A DNA stretch of 55,599 nt from Nodosilinea sp. LEGE 07088 (GCF_015207395.1 NZ_JADEWX010000020.1:1-55599); one strand, 5' to 3'. Positions 9,073 to 18,298 are shown, counted from the first letter of the stretch. A program made the numbers and translations. The notes: generated from the sequence alone by a model not told the origin.

Positions 9073-9579
9073 GAGCTTCTGGAACTAGCTTGCCTGAAAA
9101 CTTTTGTCTCAAAATGCAAAGAGCCATTGACAAGATGGCTATGGAAGCAATTTTTGGATAATGCTGGATATTATCCCTGTATTTCAGCTTTTTTCCGTAA
9201 CTTGCAGAAAACATATCGTAGCTACCGATATCTGGCCTAAAGTCCCCTGTAGGTAGATATAGCCATGAAAATTCTTGAGCAGCTCATGAAGTGGGATTAT
9301 GGGTAGCTGCCCCAGGTAGAGACGCCTGGATTGCTCGGGATGTGTGGCAATAGAAGGGCCAGCATAACTTTGAGACAAACTTGCCCTTACTAGCTTCAAA
9401 AGACGAGCATCTGAAGTTAGCCCAACAAACCTGAATTTCAAACATAGACACTAGTATTAGAAGCTTGCAAGCCAAATTCTTAAAAACTCACTGCTGAGAT
9501 TTCGGCCTCACCAGCTGCGAAACTTCGTTCCCTGAATCGTCACCCTAGTTTCCTATAGCCCCCCATAGGTAATAGAGTT

Positions 9580-10656
9580 GTGGAAAAAATCAAAATCCTC
9601 ATCCTGTCAGCCAATCCGAAGGATACGGATAGGCTTCGACTGGGCCAGGAAAAGCGAGAAATTGAGGAAGCCCTGGAACTGGCCCAAAAGCGCGATCGCT
9701 TTGAAATCGTCAGTAAAGATGCGGTGCGGGTAGACGACCTGCGCCGAGCCCTCCTGAAGTACAGTCCTCAGATAGTCCACTTTTCAGGACATGGAGCAGG
9801 TACCAACGGTATCGTTCTAGAAAATGATGCTGGCAACATGGATTTTGTCAGTACAGATGCTCTTTCAGGTTTATTCAGACTGTTTCGTGATACTTTGCAG
9901 TGCGTTTTCCTAAATGCCTGTTACTCAGAGATACAGGCAGAGGCAATTCACCAACACATCAATTACGTGGTGGGGATGAACAAGACAATTGGAGATCGCG
10001 CTGCTATTCAGTTTGCCAAAGGATTTTACGATGCCCTAGGTGCTGGACGCCCCATCGAGTTTGCTTTTGATATGGGATGTGCAGCCATTAACTTGGCGAG
10101 TATCCCGGAATCCTTAACCCCAGTCATGAAGAAGAGACCAGATATAAGCGATTCTTTTCTCTTAGACCCCTTGTATGACGAAGATTTAGGTGATGACGGT
10201 ACAAACACTTCTTCTAAGGAGAGTAATTCAATGGAAACCGAAAGAGCTTCACAGTCCATCATTTTCAGTGGTGGGACTAATACTGGTCAGATAGCTCAAG
10301 CTGGAGGTGATGTAAACCAGACTCAATATCAAACACAAACTGAGCCAGAAAAACAATTAACATCTGCCCAAGTTTTGGCACTGCTTACAGAGCTTGAAAA
10401 TCTAGTCGGTACATCTCCCCTTTCTGTCGATGAAAAAGAAGAAGCGATGACCCATTTAAAGGTTGCTAAGTCAACGGCTTCAAAGGAAAAACCGGACAAG
10501 AATTATGTTGCTACAAGTTTGAAGCATGCAACCGAGGTACTAAAGCAAGCAGACGAAGTGGTTGGCACTAGCCAAGGACTTTGGAGCAAAGCAAAGCCAA
10601 TAATTTCGTCTCTTTTGCCTTGGTTAGGTGCTGTTTCCCACATCGTTGGTTTATAA
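9580..10656 (+). CDS. CHAT protease with embedded Q-I-A/G motif and helical tail
   Basis: A 358-aa protein starting at GTG. Residues 1-185 form a short CHAT (caspase-like, clan CD) domain: ILILSANPKDTDRLRLGQE at the start, catalytic His71 in HFSGHG and Cys114 in FLNACYS. After an acidic Ser-rich linker, residues 228-250 read IFSGGTNTGQIAQAGGDV and then NQTQYQ, matching the N-terminal motif of the four genes downstream. Residues 260-358 are helical and end in a hydrophobic helix (PIISSLLPWLGAVSHIVGL). In related systems CHAT proteases are effectors released by an activated NTPase; here that is inferred from the shared motif and from being first in the cluster. The next start lies 10 bp after its stop. 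Confidence 0.85.
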   Translation: MEKIKILILSANPKDTDRLRLGQEKREIEEALELAQKRDRFEIVSKDAVRVDDLRRALLKYSPQIVHFSGHGAGTNGIVLENDAGNMDFVSTDALSGLFRLFRDTLQCVFLNACYSEIQAEAIHQHINYVVGMNKTIGDRAAIQFAKGFYDALGAGRPIEFAFDMGCAAINLASIPESLTPVMKKRPDISDSFLLDPLYDEDLGDDGTNTSSKESNSMETERASQSIIFSGGTNTGQIAQAGGDVNQTQYQTQTEPEKQLTSAQVLALLTELENLVGTSPLSVDEKEEAMTHLKVAKSTASKEKPDKNYVATSLKHATEVLKQADEVVGTSQGLWSKAKPIISSLLPWLGAVSHIVGL

Positions 10657-10666
10657 GGGAAAAGCC

Positions 10667-11893
10667 ATGAATCAAAATTCAAAGCTTCCGAATCAAAAAA
10701 TCAATGTAACTGACTCCTCAGTTGAGGGGCAAGTTGGACAAGCTGGAAGAGATTTATACCAAACTCAAAATAGAGCAACGATTAAGGGGAATGTTATTCA
10801 GTTCATTAATCCCGATGCCTCTTTTCTTCAAAATTTTCAGGAGATTTCCTCAATCTCGACAGAAATTAAGCTAAGTTCTTCTAGGGAAACCTCTCAATTA
10901 TCCCAAGAATCGCTTGAAAGTATGAGGCAAAGACTGGATGAGATCCTGGATTTGGTCAAGGATTCAAACAGACATGGAGATGACATTCAACATGTCAAAG
11001 TAGGCAATGTTGAAATTTCTCGTGTTGAAGCTTTACTAAAGAAAGCTATTCTGTTGAAAGCAGAAGCAGACCAAATGTACTTTGACTCAATAGAACGAAA
11101 TAAAGCAAGATTAGAAGAAGCAAAGAATAAGTCATTTGGTAACACTTTTCAAGTAGACCTGGCTGACCTTCTTGTTGGATTTGATGAATCAGCTCATAGT
11201 GCCAAACTCCAAGAGGCTCTTAATGTCTTGGGAGAAGCCAATAAGATTGAGCCTACCAACACAGAAGTGCTAATACATTCCGCACAACTTCTAAATGAGC
11301 TAATGCCAGACAATCACTATGAAGTCCAGAAAATCCTGAACAAGGTACTCAGCCTTTTAGACCATCCACAAAATGATGCTGAACGTTTCCAAAAGGGAGA
11401 AGCGATGTTCTTGCTTGCAACATCGAATGATGAAAACGTTCATACGAGGCTTTTGCAAGAAGCAAGGGCTATTTTTCAGAATTTAGGGGAAATTGGATGG
11501 GTTGAAAGTTGTGATAACTTCTTGCAACCGCAGAGCAATGTGGGTTTTCAGGAATCCATAGCCTACGAGAACCCGTCTTTCCAGCAACCCAACCAACAAC
11601 TTGGATTTGATTTCACTGGTCAGTGGCAAGTGCAGATAACAAGTGGAAGCAGTATCTTTGCACAGTTGTATCCAAATGGTGCCTGTCAAGGAGTTCAAAC
11701 ACTTAGTTTTGGTATACAGGCCCAATTTTCTGGGCAGTGGATGTTCATACCCCAAACGCAAACCCTGCAAGTGCAAGGTTTCGTAAATGGGTTTCAACCA
11801 TTTATGTTATCCCTAGCTATCCAGAACTTTGCAAGGGATGGATTTTATGCAGTAGGGACAGATGGATTTGGTTATACATTCTTAAGAGCGTGA
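10667..11893 (+). CDS. Motif-TPR-like-beta domain adaptor protein
   Basis: A 408-aa protein. The start at 10667 follows AAGGGAAA. Residues 12-33 hold the cluster motif (NVTDSSVEGQVGQAGRDLYQ). About 50-110 is coiled-coil-like, and about 115-290 is helical with TPR-like units (LQEALNVLGEANKIEPTNTE). The last 95 residues form a beta domain starting FDFTGQWQVQITSG, of a lipocalin-like type often attached to cyanobacterial TPR proteins. It has no nucleotide-binding or protease motif, so an adaptor or sensor role between the CHAT protein and the NACHT proteins is inferred. A terminator-like hairpin follows. Confidence 0.65.
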   Translation: MNQNSKLPNQKINVTDSSVEGQVGQAGRDLYQTQNRATIKGNVIQFINPDASFLQNFQEISSISTEIKLSSSRETSQLSQESLESMRQRLDEILDLVKDSNRHGDDIQHVKVGNVEISRVEALLKKAILLKAEADQMYFDSIERNKARLEEAKNKSFGNTFQVDLADLLVGFDESAHSAKLQEALNVLGEANKIEPTNTEVLIHSAQLLNELMPDNHYEVQKILNKVLSLLDHPQNDAERFQKGEAMFLLATSNDENVHTRLLQEARAIFQNLGEIGWVESCDNFLQPQSNVGFQESIAYENPSFQQPNQQLGFDFTGQWQVQITSGSSIFAQLYPNGACQGVQTLSFGIQAQFSGQWMFIPQTQTLQVQGFVNGFQPFMLSLAIQNFARDGFYAVGTDGFGYTFLRA

Positions 11894-11896
11894 ACC

Positions 11897-11920
11897 TGTC
11901 AGAATTATTTTGACATTTTT
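11897..11920 (+). terminator. Rho-independent terminator candidate
   Basis: TGTCAGAA and TTTTGACA (one G-T pair) form a stem between 11897 and 11915, followed by TTTTT. It comes right after the stop at 11893 and may separate the CHAT/adaptor genes from the NACHT genes, or attenuate readthrough. Confidence 0.5.
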
Positions 11921-11940
11921 GTCGTTTATTAGTAGGTGCA

Positions 11941-12738
11941 GTGATTTCAGATTCTTTTGGTAAAAATCAAAAAATTGATATCGAAGGTTCCAGTATTGAA
12001 GGGCAAGTTGGCCAAGCGGGTCGGGATCTTCGCCAATTTCAGTTTGTCTTCGCAAAGCGGAAGCAAAAGGATCTTGATCAACGAGATCGACAGGCCTTGT
12101 TGAATAAGGTCAAAAATTTTTGGATCAAGGGCGTTTTAGCTCAAATCTCTGATAGGCCATTGGTTGAAAACAGATTGGAAGAACGCCTAGATGTATTAGA
12201 GCAGGCTTGGGGCATGGTCTATGAGACGCCCCAACAATTGAGGCAGGTTTTGCCAGCAGGCATACAGATTACTGAATTGTTTTGCCAACTAGGTCAAGGA
12301 GGAACGCTCTTAATTCTAGGTGAACCAGGCTGTGGCAAAACACGGCTTTTACTTGAGTTAGCTCGTGATTTAATCAATTTTGCTGAGTCAGATAGTGAAG
12401 CTCCGATCCCAGTAGTTTTATGCCTGGATTCCTGGAAGGGTGGAAGGCAATCAGTCGCTAATTGGCTCATCCAGGAGTTACAAAAGCGATATCGAATTTC
12501 TAAGAAACTGAGTAAGAAGCTGGTTGAAGAGGAATATCTGCTTCTATTACTAGATGGCTTTAGTGAGGTTCACCCTAATCAGCAAGAAACCTGCGTACAA
12601 GCTCTCAACCAGTTTATTAAGCGGTATGGAAAAACCGAGACCATTGTTTGCAGTCGTATTCAGGAATACCTGAACCTTTCGAATCGATTACAGTTTCAAC
12701 GCGCAGTTTGTATTTTAGCTAGATCTGCACAAATCTGA
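11941..12738 (+). CDS. Truncated NACHT NTPase with N-terminal motif
   Basis: A 265-aa protein, GTG start. Residues 12-35 carry the shared motif (IDIEGSSIEGQVGQAGRDL), followed by the helical RDRQALLNKVKNFWIKGVL linker common to the two larger paralogues. Walker A is GEPGCGKT (127-134). The Walker B stretch reads LLLLLDGFSEV, where the paralogues have LLDGLDEV, so an acidic residue is replaced by Ser. The protein ends (ILARSAQI) just where the paralogues continue with a [TS]xxQIxxYL helix, the winged-helix part and the membrane region. It is either a decaying copy or a short regulatory form. The next gene starts 20 bp downstream. Confidence 0.75.
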   Translation: MISDSFGKNQKIDIEGSSIEGQVGQAGRDLRQFQFVFAKRKQKDLDQRDRQALLNKVKNFWIKGVLAQISDRPLVENRLEERLDVLEQAWGMVYETPQQLRQVLPAGIQITELFCQLGQGGTLLILGEPGCGKTRLLLELARDLINFAESDSEAPIPVVLCLDSWKGGRQSVANWLIQELQKRYRISKKLSKKLVEEEYLLLLLDGFSEVHPNQQETCVQALNQFIKRYGKTETIVCSRIQEYLNLSNRLQFQRAVCILARSAQI

Positions 12739-12758
12739 TTAACGCTGAGGAAAGTTGT

Positions 12759-15269
12759 ATGAGCCAACCTCCTTCCCCCCGTCGTCGTCAAAGACTAAGT
12801 GTTTCTGCCTCCTCTGTTAGTGGGCAGATTGGTCAGGCAATGCGTGACCTGTGGCAATTTCAATTTATTTTTGGCAGTGAAGAGGAGCAGGCTAGGGAAG
12901 CACAGCAAAATCGTCAGGCGCTTATCGATAAAGTCAGAAATTACTGGATTAAAGGCGTTCTAGAGAAATCGCTGCATCATCAGGTCATGATTGACTTGAA
13001 TCTGGAAAATCGGCTTGATGCGGTGGAACAGCCATTTAATATGGATTGGGTATCACCAGAGCGTAAACGCCAAAGTTTACCACCAGGAACAAAAGCTATT
13101 GATGTCTTTGATCAGCTAGGCGAAGGCGCAACGCTGCTTATTCTAGGGGAACCTGGTGCTGGAAAGACCATTACTCTTTTGGAACTTGCACGAGATTTTC
13201 TCAAGCGAGCTGAAGAAAACGAGAGCCAACCAATTCCTGTGGTTTTCAACCTTTCGTCATGGAAGAATCAACCAATTGAAGATTGGTTGGCTCATGAGCT
13301 TTGGGAGAAATACCAAGTGAGTAAAGAACTTGGAAAAAACTGGGTAGTAACTGAGAATTTATTATTACTATTGGACGGTCTTGACGAAGTTGTCAGTAAT
13401 CTAAGAAGTAGTTGTGTTAATGAAATTAATGAGTTCGTCAGGAAATTTTATAGGACGAAAGTTATAATTTGTAGCCGAATCAAGGACTATGAATCAATTA
13501 ATCAAAACTTCCATTTTCAAGGCTCTGTACTACTAAAGCTTTTGACAGAAAGACAAATCTTTTCCTACCTAGGTCGTAGCAAAGTAAATCTGCCACAATT
13601 ACAACAAGTAATCGAAAATAATTCTTGCTTGCGGAAGCTTGTGAAAACACCTCTGCTACTTAACTTAGCAGTCTTAACTTTTCAAGATACGCCATCTCAC
13701 AATATAAGCGATATCTTCTCTTCGCAAGGAAGTACTAAGCTTTTCTTTGATGCTTATACTAAGCGAATGCTGTTTAGAAGGCAGAAAGAATTTAACTATA
13801 AAGCAAGTGTTACGAAAGAATGGCTAACAATTTTAGCCAAATATATGCAAAAAAATGATCACTCTATATTTTTGATAGACAACCTACAGTACAATTTTTT
13901 GCCAAAGAAAGAAAAGTTGTATTGCCAGTTTTTAGGGTCTTTTTTAACTTTTCTGACTGTATCCTGTATTACCTTAGTAGTGCTTTTTTCTTTATTTTTT
14001 ATTTATTTGCTTGAGTACAAGAGGATAGCCTCCTTAGAGTTAGAAATGGTGGGTAGAATGACTTTCGAAAACTATTTTGTTTCTTTTTTCCGTTTAGCTA
14101 TATTTCTTTGGTTGGTGGTATCCATAGTAGGTAGTATCTCTGTTGGCTTTTGGGGTTATATGATCAAACCTATAGGTATATTAGGTTGGTCATGGTCGAA
14201 AGCAAAAATGGGTTTTAGTAAAGGGTCGCTTATAGGAATATTAGTCGGATTATTGGTAGCTTTAGGACTGATAGCAGGTGGCCAACCTTCTTCAATTAGG
14301 AATATCAGAGCCCAATTATTTTCCAACTCAAACTATATTACGTATCAATCAAATAACTTTATTGAAAGCGAGTATGTTTTTTCTCGGATCAGCAGTGAAA
14401 TTCATAAGATAGATAGAAATGATTTAGGATTGGAAGCTGCCAGTTTTTTGCTTTCTTTTGGAGATAATTTTTTACGCGAACTGGAGTGGAAACTATTACT
14501 ACTATGGGATAATATTCATTTTTTTTATTTGAGCTTTGAAGGAATTATTACTGTTTTTTTTGCTTGCATTTTCCTGGGAATATTCCTCCTTGGAACTTAC
14601 ACAGGTCTTATTAGTGGTTTGACGGGTGTAAACATTCGAAGAAGGACTCAAAAGCCAAATGAAAACATTTTGAATTCGGCACGAAATTCCTTAACTATAA
14701 GTCTTACACTAGGAACTTTAACAGGCTTCCTTGTCAGTGGCTTCGTCCACTTTGGAGGATGGAACTTGGTGTTTTATAATTTCCCTACAGCATCTCATTA
14801 TATTATGAATACTTTTAACCCTCATGCAATGATTAGTGTATCGGTTTCTCAGGAAGACTGTTTAAGAATGTACCAAGAGGAAAAAAATAGACATGAAAAA
14901 ATATGGGATGAATATGGATGGGCTCCAAATGAAGAAGAGATAGAAGATGCAGTCAGAAGTTTTCTTCCGATTCAATGCTTTCCTGACTTAGTTTATCAAC
15001 CACGTTTAATGATAAGCACAATAATCTGGACAAGCCTAGGGATTGCTTCATTTGGCATGCTTGCTGGGCTTTTTTCTGGGGGAAAGGCATGTATCAGGCA
15101 TTTTTCTCTAAGGCTTTTATTGTGGAAAAATAAAGTGGCTCCGTGGAATTATGCTCGTTTTCTTGACTATGCTTGTGAGCGAATTTTTCTGCAAAAGGTT
15201 GGAGGTAGCTATATCTTTATTCACCGCTTGCTACTTGAACATTTTGCCCAAATGGAATTAAAGGAATAG
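12759..15269 (+). CDS. Membrane NACHT NTPase with N-terminal motif
   Basis: An 836-aa NLR-like STAND NTPase. Residues 13-35 hold the motif (VSASSVSGQIGQAMRDLWQF). A helical linker (NRQALIDKVRNYWIKGVLEK) is followed by the NACHT domain with Walker A GEPGAGKT (130-137), Walker B LLLLLDGLDEV (201-211) and the sensor-like ICSRIKDY. From about residue 388 there are roughly six hydrophobic segments, with a polar stretch of about 90 residues after the third (from about residue 510) and another before the last. The C-terminal WNYARFLDYACERIFLQKVG and IHRLLLEHFA close the protein. It would sit in the membrane with the ATPase in the cytoplasm, and probably oligomerises on sensing an unknown trigger. 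Base composition is clearly more AT-rich than at the window ends. Confidence 0.85.
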   Translation: MSQPPSPRRRQRLSVSASSVSGQIGQAMRDLWQFQFIFGSEEEQAREAQQNRQALIDKVRNYWIKGVLEKSLHHQVMIDLNLENRLDAVEQPFNMDWVSPERKRQSLPPGTKAIDVFDQLGEGATLLILGEPGAGKTITLLELARDFLKRAEENESQPIPVVFNLSSWKNQPIEDWLAHELWEKYQVSKELGKNWVVTENLLLLLDGLDEVVSNLRSSCVNEINEFVRKFYRTKVIICSRIKDYESINQNFHFQGSVLLKLLTERQIFSYLGRSKVNLPQLQQVIENNSCLRKLVKTPLLLNLAVLTFQDTPSHNISDIFSSQGSTKLFFDAYTKRMLFRRQKEFNYKASVTKEWLTILAKYMQKNDHSIFLIDNLQYNFLPKKEKLYCQFLGSFLTFLTVSCITLVVLFSLFFIYLLEYKRIASLELEMVGRMTFENYFVSFFRLAIFLWLVVSIVGSISVGFWGYMIKPIGILGWSWSKAKMGFSKGSLIGILVGLLVALGLIAGGQPSSIRNIRAQLFSNSNYITYQSNNFIESEYVFSRISSEIHKIDRNDLGLEAASFLLSFGDNFLRELEWKLLLLWDNIHFFYLSFEGIITVFFACIFLGIFLLGTYTGLISGLTGVNIRRRTQKPNENILNSARNSLTISLTLGTLTGFLVSGFVHFGGWNLVFYNFPTASHYIMNTFNPHAMISVSVSQEDCLRMYQEEKNRHEKIWDEYGWAPNEEEIEDAVRSFLPIQCFPDLVYQPRLMISTIIWTSLGIASFGMLAGLFSGGKACIRHFSLRLLLWKNKVAPWNYARFLDYACERIFLQKVGGSYIFIHRLLLEHFAQMELKE

Positions 15270-15279
15270 TTAGACAGCT

Positions 15280-17190
15280 ATGTCCCAATCATCTTCCCCT
15301 CCTCCTCACCAAACAGCGAATGTAACGGATTCTTCTGTCAAAGGCCAGATAGGGCAAGCTGGGCGTGATCTCTGGCAACTTCAGGTGTTATTTGGTGGAG
15401 AACAAGAACGACTTCAGCAAGCCCAGCAAAATCGTCAGGCTTTAATTGATAAAGTCAGAAATTTTTGGGTTAAGGGTGTTTTAGAAAAATCTCTGCATCA
15501 GCAGGTCCTAATTCAACTGGATCTGGAAAACCGTACAAATTTTGTAGATCAACCATTCAATATTGAGTTGGTAAAATCAGCCCAAGCTCAAAAGAAACTG
15601 CCGGCTGGTACGAAAATAGTCGATCTCTTTAATGATCTGGGGCAGGGATGTACACTTCTTATTTTGGGAGAGCCAGGAGCAGGCAAAACAATCAGTCTTT
15701 TAGAGCTTGCCAGGGATTTACTCAATCAAGCTGAGCAGGATGTTAACCGGCCTATCTCTGTTGTCTTTAATCTTGCCTCCTGGAGAGGCCAACCTCTTAG
15801 TGATTGGTTAGTGCAAGAACTCCAGGAAAAATATCAAGTTAGTAAAAACCTCGGAAAAGATTGGGTTAAGCAAGAAAAACTAACTCTATTGTTAGATGGT
15901 TTAGACGAGGTTCGCAACGACTTGCGAAATAACTGCACCTTAGCAATCAATGAGTTTATACAAAAAAATGGAAGTACTAATGCCGTTGTTTGTAGCCGAG
16001 TTGGCGACTACGAGGTGCTTGCTCAAAAGCTTAAGTTTCAAGATTCGATTCTTATAGCATCTTTAACGCAGGAACAAATAAGATTCTATCTATCTCATTT
16101 AGATTTAAATCAAACAGAACTCGAACAAGCTATTCAGCATAACCCAATTTTGCAGAATTTAGCCAGGGTTCCTTTAACTCTAAATTTTTTGGTTCTTGCT
16201 TTTCAGGGAGAGGCAAATTTAAATTATTTACAGCGAAATTCTGAGGAAGAATATCTTAATTATCTTTTTGATGCTTATATCAAGCGGATGCTGTTTCGCC
16301 GACAAACACGTTCAAAAATCTATAGTGATCAAAAAACTAAGCTTTGGTTAAGCTTTTTAGCCCAAAAAATGATGAAGGAATCTCAATCTATATTCCTGAT
16401 TGAGAAGATTCAGCCTAATTGGCTAGTCAGCAAAAAGCTTAGAATTACTTATCGACTCATTAATATTTTAATTGGAATTATCTTTGGCTGGAAAATTATT
16501 GGCCCTAAAATCGGAACCTTTGCAGGGGGAGCTGTCGGGGCATTTAGTTCTCCAATAACACCTAAGGCGACATTGAAGTGGTCTTGGTTAAGATTTATAA
16601 GAGGATTTTTAATTGGCTTTTTGGCTATTTTAGCTATTTCACTGATTTTGGGATTTGTCCAAGGAATTCTTATTGGGGTTAGAGAAGAAAGGTTGTTTCT
16701 CGGTTTGGCCGCCGGTTTAATAGGAGCGCCTCTTAGAAATTTTGATCTTGGAGTTATTGTTGGTTTTGTAGTAGCTTTTTTTCTTGGTTTTAGAGGGCAA
16801 GAAGTAGAAAAGACATCTTATCCCAATCAAGGTATAAGGAAATCTCTTCTTAACAGCATTATTTTTGGCTTTGCTTTTGGCATTATGGGTGGCATTTTAG
16901 TTGGCTTTGCTGTTCCATTCGCTACTAATTCTGCCCTTTTATTACGGTCTGTCATTATAAGTGCTTTCGCTATTGGAGCAATTGGTAGCTTAGTGATTGG
17001 CGGAGGCAAGGCTTGCATTCAGCACTTAATTTTGCGTTGCCTTTTATCACTGGGTGGTAATACTCCATGGAATTATGCACAATTTCTAGACTACGCAACT
17101 GAACGTATTTTTCTCCAAAAAGTTGGGGGAGGCTATATTTTTGTCCATCGCTTACTCCTTGAGCACTTTGCCACCATGCAAACCAAATAG
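15280..17190 (+). CDS. Membrane NACHT NTPase with N-terminal motif, paralogue
   Basis: A 636-aa paralogue of the preceding gene, starting 10 bp after its stop. It has the motif at residues 14-35 (NVTDSSVKGQIGQAGRDLWQ), the linker NRQALIDKVRNFWVKGVLEK, Walker A GEPGAGKT (130-137) and Walker B LTLLLDGLDEV (201-211). Glycine-rich membrane segments lie between about 390 and 585, without the large polar insertions of the longer copy. The C-terminal WNYAQFLDYATERIFLQKVG and VHRLLLEHFA match its neighbour. The N-terminal 210 residues are far more conserved between the two than the membrane part, which suggests that the trigger-sensing part has diversified. Confidence 0.85.
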   Translation: MSQSSSPPPHQTANVTDSSVKGQIGQAGRDLWQLQVLFGGEQERLQQAQQNRQALIDKVRNFWVKGVLEKSLHQQVLIQLDLENRTNFVDQPFNIELVKSAQAQKKLPAGTKIVDLFNDLGQGCTLLILGEPGAGKTISLLELARDLLNQAEQDVNRPISVVFNLASWRGQPLSDWLVQELQEKYQVSKNLGKDWVKQEKLTLLLDGLDEVRNDLRNNCTLAINEFIQKNGSTNAVVCSRVGDYEVLAQKLKFQDSILIASLTQEQIRFYLSHLDLNQTELEQAIQHNPILQNLARVPLTLNFLVLAFQGEANLNYLQRNSEEEYLNYLFDAYIKRMLFRRQTRSKIYSDQKTKLWLSFLAQKMMKESQSIFLIEKIQPNWLVSKKLRITYRLINILIGIIFGWKIIGPKIGTFAGGAVGAFSSPITPKATLKWSWLRFIRGFLIGFLAILAISLILGFVQGILIGVREERLFLGLAAGLIGAPLRNFDLGVIVGFVVAFFLGFRGQEVEKTSYPNQGIRKSLLNSIIFGFAFGIMGGILVGFAVPFATNSALLLRSVIISAFAIGAIGSLVIGGGKACIQHLILRCLLSLGGNTPWNYAQFLDYATERIFLQKVGGGYIFVHRLLLEHFATMQTK

Positions 17191-17226
17191 CCCTACTTTG
17201 ATCAGTTGGTTGCACTCTACAAGCAA

Positions 17227-17244
17227 CTTCAGGGATCCCCGAAG
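17227..17244. promoter_or_regulatory. Palindrome, copy 3
   Basis: CTTCAGGGATCCCCGAAG is an almost perfect 18-bp palindrome related to the sites at 8430, 8477 and 23945. It lies 37 bp after the last NACHT stop and upstream of the secreted-protein gene at 17461. A half-site (CTTCGGGG) is at 17311. Confidence 0.5.
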
Positions 17245-17460
17245 CTGGAGTGGTACAGAGGGCCTCAAAGCTAAGTTTGTAGCGAGTTTGCAGCATTCCC
17301 TTTAAACGTGCTTCGGGGCAGGAACCAAAAGGATAGTGAGGTTATCAACAATCAGCGTTGTCTCTACCTTGCAGAAAACATTGGGTTGTCGCTGAAGCAT
17401 TCTTACACCACAGCACACCCAAACCTCAAAATCACTTACCCCCTACCCAAGGACAAACCC

Positions 17461-17817
17461 ATGAAAAAGACACTGATTACCCTTGCCCTCTCCCTCACTT
17501 CCCTCGTTGGCCCCCTCGCCTGGAATGCTAATGCCCAGGTCGTCGTCAACGGCTACCTGATGCAGGGAGAAGACCTGATGCTGTTGCAGTATCTGGTAGG
17601 TTCCCCCATCCCAGCCGGTTACTACTGGCTCGATGAAAACGGCAACTGGGGTTACGAAGGTAGCTCTGTTGTTCAGGGCAATATCCTCTACGGTACCCAG
17701 TCAACGAATAGCGGCGGTTCAGGAAACATCTACGACGGTGAAGCCTCTTATATTGAGAGCGATAACGGCTGCGCCTACTTCAGCAGCGATGCTGGTTCAA
17801 TTTCTTCCTGTAACTGA
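17461..17817 (+). CDS. Small exported protein
   Basis: A 118-aa protein with a clear Sec signal peptide (MKKTLITLALSLTSLVGPLA, cleavage after ANA at residue 25). AAGGA lies 10-15 bases before the ATG, so the longer ORF from 17308 is not needed. The mature part has VNGYLMQGEDLMLLQYLVGS, then PAGYYWLDENGNWGYEG, a pattern I recognise from other small cyanobacterial exported proteins of unknown role (an NG-x-x-L, P-x-G-x-YW, G-x-WGxEG arrangement). The tail is Ser/Gly-rich with two Cys. A strong hairpin follows. Confidence 0.75.
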   Translation: MKKTLITLALSLTSLVGPLAWNANAQVVVNGYLMQGEDLMLLQYLVGSPIPAGYYWLDENGNWGYEGSSVVQGNILYGTQSTNSGGSGNIYDGEASYIESDNGCAYFSSDAGSISSCN

Positions 17818-17831
17818 GACTGCACTTCCAC

Positions 17832-17867
17832 TGCTGCTCCCAAGTCAGGCTTTGACTGGGAGCAGCA
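17832..17867 (+). terminator. Strong hairpin between exported protein and Trypco1 gene
   Basis: TGCTGCTCCCAAGTCA (17832-17847) pairs with TGACTGGGAGCAGCA (17853-17867) with a single bulge and a 5-base loop. There is no T tract, so it may terminate partially or protect the 3' end of the upstream message. Confidence 0.55.
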
Positions 17868-17911
17868 CATCCACTGACCAAGCCAAATAAGCAACCATCA
17901 GAGCAAACCCC

Positions 17912-18286
17912 ATGAGCAAACTCACCCCCATTCAGCTTGACGACGGCAGCCTAATTTACATCGAAGCTTCCACCGATGCCGAGATAGAAGCCGCCGCACC
18001 CAAAGAACCTGAAGAACCCACACGGGGCATTCCCGGCATGCCGCCCCCGGCTCCTCCGGCAGCAAAACTACCCCAGAGCGTTCAATCCATTCAAAACACC
18101 ATTCGCGCCCATACCCTCTACACCCTCAACGCCTTCAAAAATTTGGGTCTGGCCGAAGTCAGCGAAATTACCCTGAGCTTTGGCCTCAGCATCGACGTGC
18201 AGACCGGCATGCCCTACATCGCTAACGGCAGAGCCAGTTGCAGTACCGAAATTACCGTGCGGTGCGAGTTTCCTAAAAAAGAATAG
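17912..18286 (+). CDS. Trypco1 (CU044_2847-type) domain protein
   Basis: A 124-aa protein matching the trypsin-co-occurring domain 1 pattern. It has an N-terminal LTPIQLDDGSLIYIEA strand pair, a Pro-rich linker (about 30-52), a helix (SVQSIQNTIRAHTLYTLNAF) and the C-terminal ITLSFGLSIDVQTGMPYIA followed by TEITVRCEF. In other genomes this domain sits beside or inside trypsin, CHAT or caspase proteins and STAND NTPases of conflict systems, where it is thought to help bring parts together. No trypsin gene is visible here, so the partner may be one of the CHAT or NACHT proteins. It is probably in one unit with the exported protein upstream. Confidence 0.75.
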   Translation: MSKLTPIQLDDGSLIYIEASTDAEIEAAAPKEPEEPTRGIPGMPPPAPPAAKLPQSVQSIQNTIRAHTLYTLNAFKNLGLAEVSEITLSFGLSIDVQTGMPYIANGRASCSTEITVRCEFPKKE

Positions 18287-18298
18287 CCCCCAAGCCTT

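Noticed and set aside
9184..9441. Minus-strand ORF of 85 aa in the gap before the CHAT gene
   Set aside because: It has no ribosome binding site, no recognisable motif and is overlapped by another open frame; chance ORF in non-coding DNA.
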